Shown piece by piece: positions 58,400 through 64,000 of a stretch of 64,000 nucleotides of DNA. The number at the start of each line of letters is the position of its first letter. Position 1 is the stretch's first letter. The notes under the pieces were generated by a model. It did not search any database and was not told the DNA's origin. It saw only the letters and a list, made by a program, of their open reading frames with translations. A program made the translations under genes and the position numbers. Origin of the DNA: Pseudidiomarina aestuarii (lineage in GTDB: Bacteria; Pseudomonadota; Gammaproteobacteria; Enterobacterales; Alteromonadaceae); NCBI RefSeq assembly GCF_003987355.1, contig NZ_PIPR01000001.1, positions 1,426,001 through 1,490,000 of the forward strand. The letters are read 5' to 3'.

Positions 58400-61240
58400 A
58401 TGGATAAAATTGAAGTACGCGGTGCCCGCACGCACAACCTGAAAAACATCCACGTCACTATTCCACGCGATAAATTAGTCGTTATTACCGGCCTCTCAGG
58501 CTCCGGAAAATCGTCGCTCGCTTTTGATACGTTGTATGCCGAAGGCCAGCGCCGTTACGTTGAATCATTGTCAGCCTATGCTCGCCAGTTCTTGTCGTTG
58601 ATGGAAAAACCAGACGTTGATGGTATTGAAGGCTTGTCGCCCGCTATTTCCATTGAACAAAAGTCGACTTCACATAACCCGCGTTCAACCGTAGGAACGA
58701 TTACCGAAATTTATGACTACCTGCGCTTGATGTTCGCGCGGGTCGGCGAACCCCGTTGCCCGACACATGATGTCGCGTTAGCTGCACAAACCATCTCACA
58801 GATGGTCGATCAGGTCATTGCTATGCCTGAGGGCGAAAAGCTCATGATCTTGGCACCGATTATTCAAGATCGCAAAGGTGAGCACACCAAAGTCCTTGAG
58901 AACCTCGCCGCACAAGGCTTTATTCGCGCCCGCATTGATGGCGAGCTCTGCGACCTCAGCGATCCACCCAAACTTGAGCTCCAGAAAAAGCACACTATCG
59001 AAGTGGTCGTGGACCGGATTAAAGTTCGCGAAGGACTCGAGTTACGTCTTGCGGAGTCTTTTGAGACAGCGTTAGAGCTGAGTGGCGGTACCGCTATTGT
59101 TGCGCCAATGGATGCCGACTCGAAGCTGGTTAACATGATTTTCTCAGCTAACTTTGCCTGTCCGCATTGTGGTTACAGCATGCAAGAACTCGAGCCGCGG
59201 TTGTTCTCATTTAATAACCCCGCCGGCGCTTGTGGCAGTTGTGATGGTCTGGGTATTGAGCAATTTTTCGACCCAGAGCGCGTGGTTACCAATGCCGAAC
59301 TGAGTTTGACTGGTGGCGCAATTCGCGGTTGGGACAAGCGCAATTTCTACTATTACCAAATGCTGCAGTCACTTGCGAAGCACTATAAGTTTGATCTGAA
59401 CAAACCATTTGAAACGCTCACCGATGAACAACGGCAAGCCATCTTGTTCGGCAGTGGTCGCGATGAAATTGAATTCGTGTATATGAACGACCGTGGCGAC
59501 CGCGTCGTTCGCCGTCATGCTTTTGAAGGCATTATCCCGAATATGCAACGCCGCTACCGTGAAACCGACTCACAAGCGGTGCGTGATGAACTGGCTAAAT
59601 ATTTAGCCTCACAACCTTGCAAAAGCTGCGGTGGCGCACGTTTACGTGAGGAAGCCCGGCATGTCTTCGTCGAGAACACGACGTTACCACAAGTGGTTGA
59701 TCGTTCAATTGGTGATGCTTTGGAATTTTTCCAGACGCTGCAATTAGATGGTCAACGCGCCAAAATTGCTGAAAAAATCCTGAAGGAAATTAACGACCGT
59801 CTCGGCTTCTTGGTCAATGTCGGTCTGAACTACCTCAGCCTTTCCCGCAGTGCGGAGACGCTCTCGGGTGGTGAGGCACAGCGTATCCGCTTAGCATCAC
59901 AGATTGGTGCTGGTTTGGTCGGCGTCATGTACGTTCTGGATGAGCCCTCCATTGGCTTGCACCAACGCGACAACGAACGATTACTGAAAACACTGACGCA
60001 CTTACGCGATCTCGGTAATACCGTCATTGTGGTTGAACACGACGAGGATGCTATACGCGCCGCTGACCATGTTATTGACATTGGCCCTGGCGCAGGTGTG
60101 CATGGTGGTGAAATTGTTGCACAGGGACGCTATGAGGACATCCTGAACGTCGAAGGCTCGCTAACAGCTGATTATTTGTCCGGACGTAAGGCTATCGCCA
60201 TTCCTGAGCAGCGTCATAAACCGGGTAAGCAATGGCTGACTTTGTCGGGTGCCACTGGTAACAACCTCAAAGATGTCGAAGTGAAGGTTCCGATGGGTTT
60301 GATGACTTGCGTGACTGGCGTCTCGGGCTCAGGGAAATCGACCTTGATCAACGATACGCTCTTCCGTATCGCACATCGTGAATTGAATAAAGCAACCGTC
60401 ACCGAACCTGCGCCCTACAAGAAAATTGATGGCATGCAGTTTTTGGATAAAGTGGTGGATATCGACCAATCACCGATTGGCCGTACGCCCCGCTCGAATC
60501 CTGCCACTTATACCGGCATCTTCACCCCAATTCGCGAGCTGTTTGCAGGCACTGAAGAAGCGCGCTCACGTGGCTACAAGGTTGGACGTTTTAGTTTCAA
60601 CGTCCGCGGCGGACGCTGCGAGTCCTGCCAAGGCGACGGCATGATTAAAGTAGAGATGCACTTCTTACCTGACGTGTATGTCCCGTGTGATGTCTGTAAA
60701 GGCAAACGCTACAATCGGGAAACCTTGGAAATTCGATACAAAGGAAAAAGCATCCACGAAGTGTTAGAAATGACGGTCGAAGATGCGCATGAGTTCTTTG
60801 CGCCGGTACCTGCTATTGCACGCAAGTTGCAAACGTTGATGGATGTTGGTCTCAGTTACATTCGTTTGGGGCAGTCTGCAACCACATTATCAGGTGGTGA
60901 AGCACAACGCGTGAAGCTTTCGCGCGAGCTGTCCAAGCGCGATACGGGCAAGACCCTGTATATATTGGATGAGCCGACTACCGGACTGCATTTCCACGAT
61001 ATTCAACAGTTATTGGCGGTATTGCACCGGTTGCGTGACCACGGCAACACCATTGTCATTATTGAACACAATCTTGATGTGATTAAAACCGCGGACTGGA
61101 TTATCGATTTGGGTCCTGAAGGCGGTGGTGGAGGCGGTGAGATTTTGACCGCAGGTGCACCAGAAGATATTGTGACTTGTGAGCGTTCGCATACGGCACG
61201 TTTCTTGAAGCCATTATTAGCTAAATCTGTGAAAGGATAG
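58400..61240 (+). CDS. uvrA: Excinuclease ABC subunit A
   Basis: DNA damage recognition ATPase of nucleotide excision repair, 946 residues. It carries two ABC ATPase modules: Walker [17 protein letters not shown] and [15 protein letters not shown], and two LSGGEAQR signatures. Zinc modules CPHC/CGSC and CESC/CDVC are present. The ATG at 58400 gives the standard [17 protein letters not shown] start; an in-frame ATG at 58265 would overlap the divergent transporter start. I see no CTGT-N8-ACAG LexA box between the two genes. Confidence 0.98.
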   Translation: MDKIEVRGARTHNLKNIHVTIPRDKLVVITGLSGSGKSSLAFDTLYAEGQRRYVESLSAYARQFLSLMEKPDVDGIEGLSPAISIEQKSTSHNPRSTVGTITEIYDYLRLMFARVGEPRCPTHDVALAAQTISQMVDQVIAMPEGEKLMILAPIIQDRKGEHTKVLENLAAQGFIRARIDGELCDLSDPPKLELQKKHTIEVVVDRIKVREGLELRLAESFETALELSGGTAIVAPMDADSKLVNMIFSANFACPHCGYSMQELEPRLFSFNNPAGACGSCDGLGIEQFFDPERVVTNAELSLTGGAIRGWDKRNFYYYQMLQSLAKHYKFDLNKPFETLTDEQRQAILFGSGRDEIEFVYMNDRGDRVVRRHAFEGIIPNMQRRYRETDSQAVRDELAKYLASQPCKSCGGARLREEARHVFVENTTLPQVVDRSIGDALEFFQTLQLDGQRAKIAEKILKEINDRLGFLVNVGLNYLSLSRSAETLSGGEAQRIRLASQIGAGLVGVMYVLDEPSIGLHQRDNERLLKTLTHLRDLGNTVIVVEHDEDAIRAADHVIDIGPGAGVHGGEIVAQGRYEDILNVEGSLTADYLSGRKAIAIPEQRHKPGKQWLTLSGATGNNLKDVEVKVPMGLMTCVTGVSGSGKSTLINDTLFRIAHRELNKATVTEPAPYKKIDGMQFLDKVVDIDQSPIGRTPRSNPATYTGIFTPIRELFAGTEEARSRGYKVGRFSFNVRGGRCESCQGDGMIKVEMHFLPDVYVPCDVCKGKRYNRETLEIRYKGKSIHEVLEMTVEDAHEFFAPVPAIARKLQTLMDVGLSYIRLGQSATTLSGGEAQRVKLSRELSKRDTGKTLYILDEPTTGLHFHDIQQLLAVLHRLRDHGNTIVIIEHNLDVIKTADWIIDLGPEGGGGGGEILTAGAPEDIVTCERSHTARFLKPLLAKSVKG

Positions 61241-61241
61241 A

Positions 61242-62198
61242 ATGACCAACGATGTAATCAGCGGCGGGCAGCCTATTCATGCTCCCGATAACCTACAGCC
61301 TTTGCTGGAGTCCATTCTCCAGCAAGCGCTAACGGTGAACGATGGTAAAGTCGCTGATTACATTCCGGCTCTTGCTGAAGTGAAGTCGGATTATTGCGCA
61401 TTAACCGTAGCAACATTAGACGGTAATGTGATGTCAGTCGGTGACGCGGATAAAGCATTCTCCATTCAATCGATCTCAAAAGTGTTTGGACTCATGTTAG
61501 CCATGGAGCGCGTGGGCGACTCACTGTGGGAACGCGTGCAAATGGAGCCTTCAGGGCAACCCTTTAACTCAATTGTACAGCTCGAGTGGGAACAGGGTAT
61601 TCCACGCAATCCTATGATTAATGCCGGCGCGATTCTCATCAGCGACGTGCTGGTGAGTCACTATTCCGCCAGTAAGTCAGCATTATTGAGCATGGTGCGC
61701 GGACTCTGTGGCAGTGAAGAGGTGTACGTGGATTATCGCGTACATGAATCAGAACGCGAGCACGGAGCCAGAAACTCTGCCCTCGCCTACCTGATGAAGA
61801 GCTTCAACAACATTGAGTCTGATGTTGAGGAGGTCCTCGACCACTATTTCTGGCAATGTGCGCTAACCATGTCGACCGAGCAATTGGCGCGTGGCATGGC
61901 ATTTTTGGCGAATCGCGGCAAATGCCCTCACAGTGGGCGTCAAATCACTACCCATCGTGATTCGCAGCGCATCAACGCACTGCTCAGCACGAGCGGTATG
62001 TACGATCAATCAGGGCAATTTGCCTTTACGGTCGGATTACCGGCTAAGAGTGGTGTTGGCGGAGGCATTGTGGCGATTGTGCCAGACTACGGCGTAATCT
62101 GTGCCTGGAGCCCACCGCTGAATAGTTACGGCAACTCGGCACGCGGGATGTATATGATCCGCGAATTGGCCAACAATCTAGGACTGAGTGTGTACTAA
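61242..62198 (+). CDS. glsA: Glutaminase
   Basis: Glutaminase A family enzyme (318 residues) hydrolysing glutamine to glutamate and ammonia. The Ser-x-x-Lys catalytic pair lies in SIQSISKVFGL (S77, K80), and substrate motifs NPMINAGAI and GLPAKSGVGGGI are present. It starts one base after the uvrA stop with AAAGGA as ribosome-binding site, so it is likely co-transcribed with uvrA. Element E follows its stop codon. Confidence 0.96.
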   Translation: MTNDVISGGQPIHAPDNLQPLLESILQQALTVNDGKVADYIPALAEVKSDYCALTVATLDGNVMSVGDADKAFSIQSISKVFGLMLAMERVGDSLWERVQMEPSGQPFNSIVQLEWEQGIPRNPMINAGAILISDVLVSHYSASKSALLSMVRGLCGSEEVYVDYRVHESEREHGARNSALAYLMKSFNNIESDVEEVLDHYFWQCALTMSTEQLARGMAFLANRGKCPHSGRQITTHRDSQRINALLSTSGMYDQSGQFAFTVGLPAKSGVGGGIVAIVPDYGVICAWSPPLNSYGNSARGMYMIRELANNLGLSVY

Positions 62199-62201
62199 CT
62201 A

Positions 62202-62299
62202 GCTACTGGTTACTAGCTACTAGCTACTGGTTAATGGTTACTGGCGATTAGCTTTTGGTTTAGGTTTTACTAGTAACTGCTAACTAGTAGCGAGTAACG
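62202..62299. repeat. GYTAYTR heptad inverted-repeat element E (enters a coding region)
   Basis: Left heptads GCTACTG, GTTACTA, GCTACTA, GCTACTG, GTTAATG, GTTACTG and GCGATTA (62202-62250). A T-rich core follows, without AGATCT, then inverse heptads AGTAACT, GCTAACT, AGTAGCG and AGTAACG (62272-62299). The last two and part of the second lie inside the neighbouring gene on the minus strand, so they encode its final residues and stop codon. The element fills the convergent gap between glsA and that gene. Confidence 0.88.
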
Positions 62300-63009
62300 A
62301 GCTCTTTGAGGTTTATCCTTTCTAGCAGTTGTTCGATTTTGCTTGCCGCCAGTCCCTTCTTTTCATTGACCACTACAGCGAGTTCAAACCGATCGTAGTG
62401 TTCCTTGGCAATCAATAGTTGCTCTTGGGTTTCTGCTGGGATCATGGTGTCGATGTAGTCGTCATGCAGCATGACCAAATCAAGCCGTTTGTTGAGGAGC
62501 ATCTTCAGATTCGTGCTGTGGGAATGCGAGAGATAAATGCCGTATTCATTTTCCAAAACGCCGTTGTCGGTGATATTTCCCGCAAAAGGGTAGTGGTATC
62601 CCACCAAGCCACCAAATTTGAGTCCAGTTTGAGCGAAGAACGATTGATCACGGCCTGGTTGTTTCAGTGCAACGAAGCGTTCATGCCCAATTTTAATGGG
62701 CTGCGTTGTTGCCACGGTATAATCTGCTTTATCAGCCCAACCCCATTTTTTATCTTCAAATAGAATCAGACTGCAACAGCCGTCTTCACTCAGTGCATCA
62801 TAGCGCGCATTTGGCGCAACGCGCTGCAGGACAAATTCATACTCGTCTTGCTCAGAATTCAGTGCAGCAATCAATTGACCACTCAAATGATTCTCGGTCT
62901 TTTCAGAGAAATACGGAGGGAACTCGTACGCAGCAACATAAATAGTCTGCTGAGCAGCCACAGTCATAGACACGACGAATAAGATTATGGGGGTTATATG
63001 CTTAATCAC
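62284..63009 (-). CDS. Periplasmic solute-binding protein (family 3 type), no transporter partner
   Basis: A 241-residue exported protein with a signal peptide (IILFVVSMTVAAQ) and the two-lobe layout of amino-acid-type solute-binding proteins (YVAAYEFPPYFSEK at the start, LVMLHDDYIDTMI in lobe two). No permease or ATPase gene is adjacent, so it may be a stand-alone sensor-like or orphan binding protein. The start appears to be GTG at 63009 without a clear Shine-Dalgarno. The C-terminus VTRY and its TAG stop are read from heptad repeats of element E. The ligand is unknown. Confidence 0.78.
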   Translation of the reverse strand: MIKHITPIILFVVSMTVAAQQTIYVAAYEFPPYFSEKTENHLSGQLIAALNSEQDEYEFVLQRVAPNARYDALSEDGCCSLILFEDKKWGWADKADYTVATTQPIKIGHERFVALKQPGRDQSFFAQTGLKFGGLVGYHYPFAGNITDNGVLENEYGIYLSHSHSTNLKMLLNKRLDLVMLHDDYIDTMIPAETQEQLLIAKEHYDRFELAVVVNEKKGLAASKIEQLLERINLKELVTRY

Positions 63010-63079
63010 TACAGAGATGTAAAGTTTATGTGGTTATTTAGCTATAGTCGAATGAAGCCCAATAGATGTCAACCTTTTT

Positions 63080-63166
63080 GATATTGGTTACTGGCGCTTG
63101 GCTACTGGCTATTTGCAAGTCGCCACTAGCCCATTGCTAATAGCTAGTAACCAGTAGCTAGTAGCG
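63080..63166. repeat. GYTAYTR heptad inverted-repeat element F
   Basis: Left heptads GATATTG, GTTACTG, GCGCTTG, GCTACTG and GCTATTT (63080-63114). A short core follows, then inverse heptads CATTGCT, AATAGCT, AGTAACC, AGTAGCT and AGTAGCG (63132-63166). The core lacks AGATCT. It lies between the tuf terminator and the solute-binding protein gene; both genes are on the minus strand, so it is downstream of tuf. Confidence 0.85.
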
Positions 63167-63171
63167 GTCAC

Positions 63172-63202
63172 AAAAAAAGGGAGCCGTTTAGGCTCCCTTT
63201 TT
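63172..63202 (-). terminator. Rho-independent terminator of tuf
   Basis: A 7-base GC-rich stem GGGAGCC/GGCTCCC with a 5-base loop, flanked by A and T runs; on the minus strand it ends in a run of seven T. It starts 14 bases after the tuf stop codon. Confidence 0.92.
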
Positions 63203-63216
63203 CGGTACTTCTAGCA

Positions 63217-64000
63217 TTAAGCGATGATCTTAGAGACCACGCCTGCGCCTACTGTACGGCCACCTTCACGAATTGCGAAGCGTAAACCTTCGTCCATCGC
63301 GATTGGGTGAATCAGTTCAACAACAAACTTCAAGTTGTCGCCTGGCATGACCATCTCAACGCCTTCTGGCAATTGAACTGCACCCGTTACGTCCGTTGTA
63401 CGGAAGTAGAACTGTGGACGGTAGCCTTTGAAGAATGGAGTGTGACGTCCACCTTCTTCTTTGGTCAATACATACACTTCAGCTTCGAACTGAGTGTGTG
63501 GCTTGATTGAACCTGGCTTCGCCAATACTTGACCACGTTGGATCTCGTCACGCTTCGTACCACGCAACAATGCACCGATGTTCTCACCTGCACGACCTTC
63601 GTCAAGCAACTTACGGAACATCTCTACACCCGTTACGATAGTCTTAGTCGTGTCTTTGATACCCACGATTTCAACTTCGTCACCAGTGCGAACGATACCG
63701 CGCTCTACACGACCGGTTACAACAGTACCACGGCCTGAGATTGAGAATACGTCTTCGATTGGCATGATGAACGGCTTATCGATATCACGCTCTGGCTCTG
63801 GGATGTATGAATCCAAAGCTTCTGCCAATTCTAGGATCTTACCTTCCCACTTCTCGTCGCCTTCCAACGCTTTCAGCGCTGAACCTTGGATAACTGGTAA
63901 GTCGTCACCTGGGAAGTCGTATTCAGAAAGAAGTTCACGAACTTCCATCTCAACCAATTCCAACAACTCTTCGTCGTCAACCATGTCACATTTGTTCATG
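63217..64000 (-). CDS. tuf: Elongation factor Tu, 3' part (cut by right edge)
   Basis: C-terminal two thirds of EF-Tu, which brings aminoacyl-tRNA to the ribosome. The visible part begins in the G domain at MNKCDMVDD (the NKCD guanine-specificity motif) and continues through domains 2 and 3 to [11 protein letters not shown]. The first ATG at the edge is internal; the true start lies beyond the window. A strong terminator follows. Whether this is tufA or tufB cannot be told from the window. Confidence 0.97.
   Translation of the reverse strand, partial: MNKCDMVDDEELLELVEMEVRELLSEYDFPGDDLPVIQGSALKALEGDEKWEGKILELAEALDSYIPEPERDIDKPFIMPIEDVFSISGRGTVVTGRVERGIVRTGDEVEIVGIKDTTKTIVTGVEMFRKLLDEGRAGENIGALLRGTKRDEIQRGQVLAKPGSIKPHTQFEAEVYVLTKEEGGRHTPFFKGYRPQFYFRTTDVTGAVQLPEGVEMVMPGDNLKFVVELIHPIAMDEGLRFAIREGGRTVGAGVVSKIIA

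Noticed and set aside
62202-62299. Heptad units as integron attC core sites (GTTRRRY)
   Set aside because: The consensus GYTAYTR has pyrimidines at the positions where attC needs purines, the units are tandem, and there is no integrase or cassette structure.

Overview
The window is ordinary chromosomal sequence of a marine-type gammaproteobacterium. Protein sequences, moderate base composition and the presence of a complete-looking MSHA (mannose-sensitive haemagglutinin) type IV pilus locus point to the Alteromonadales; Idiomarina or a close relative is my best guess, made from memory of protein similarity and not from a search. Coding density is very high, no gap between genes exceeds 300 bases, and I see no tRNA or rRNA gene, no prophage, no transposase and no CRISPR array.

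Layout from left to right: the bc1 complex genes petB (cut by the left edge) and petA; rplM-rpsI; the divergent cell-division pair zapG/zapE; the envelope proteases degQ and degS; a leftward envelope block mlaF-E-D-C-B, ibaG, murA; a rightward block kdsD-kdsC-lptC-lptA-lptB-rpoN-hpf-ptsN-rapZ-ptsO, then mgtE; pmbA, darP and tldD; and a leftward block mreB-C-D-maf-rng-yhdP-nit-tldD. Next comes the MSHA pilus locus, read leftward as mshI, pilN-like, J, K, L, M, N, E, G (assembly machinery), then B, A, C, D, O, P, Q (pilins and tip/structural proteins). After it are pyrC, a multi-sensor diguanylate cyclase, tdk, an adenosine deaminase family gene, an S9 peptidase lipoprotein gene, ssb, a YajR-like transporter, uvrA, glsA, a solute-binding protein and the 3' part of tuf (cut by the right edge).

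The genes fall into coherent jobs. Outer-membrane building is covered by Mla lipid transport, Kdo synthesis and Lpt LPS export, with DegS and DegQ for envelope quality control. Cell shape and division are covered by MreBCD, ZapE, ZapG and MurA. Sigma-54 and the nitrogen PTS are represented by RpoN, PtsN, NPr and RapZ. Surface attachment is represented by MSHA; its ATPase MshE carries the N-terminal motif pair known to bind cyclic-di-GMP, and a diguanylate cyclase gene lies about 1.2 kb beyond the locus. mshH and mshF, present in the Vibrio locus, are absent here.

The most unusual structure is a family of six dispersed intergenic elements (near 2.4, 4.1, 6.9, 54.2, 62.2 and 63.1 kb). Each has a left arm of tandem heptads of consensus GYTAYTR, a short core (in two copies palindromic around AGATCT and bounded by GAAAA/TTTTC), and a right arm made of the reverse-complement heptads, so that the whole element can fold into one long hairpin. 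All six sit at 3' ends of genes. Several abut or supply the stop codon, and one encodes the last residues of a protein. I do not recognise the family as REP, ERIC, BOX or attC.
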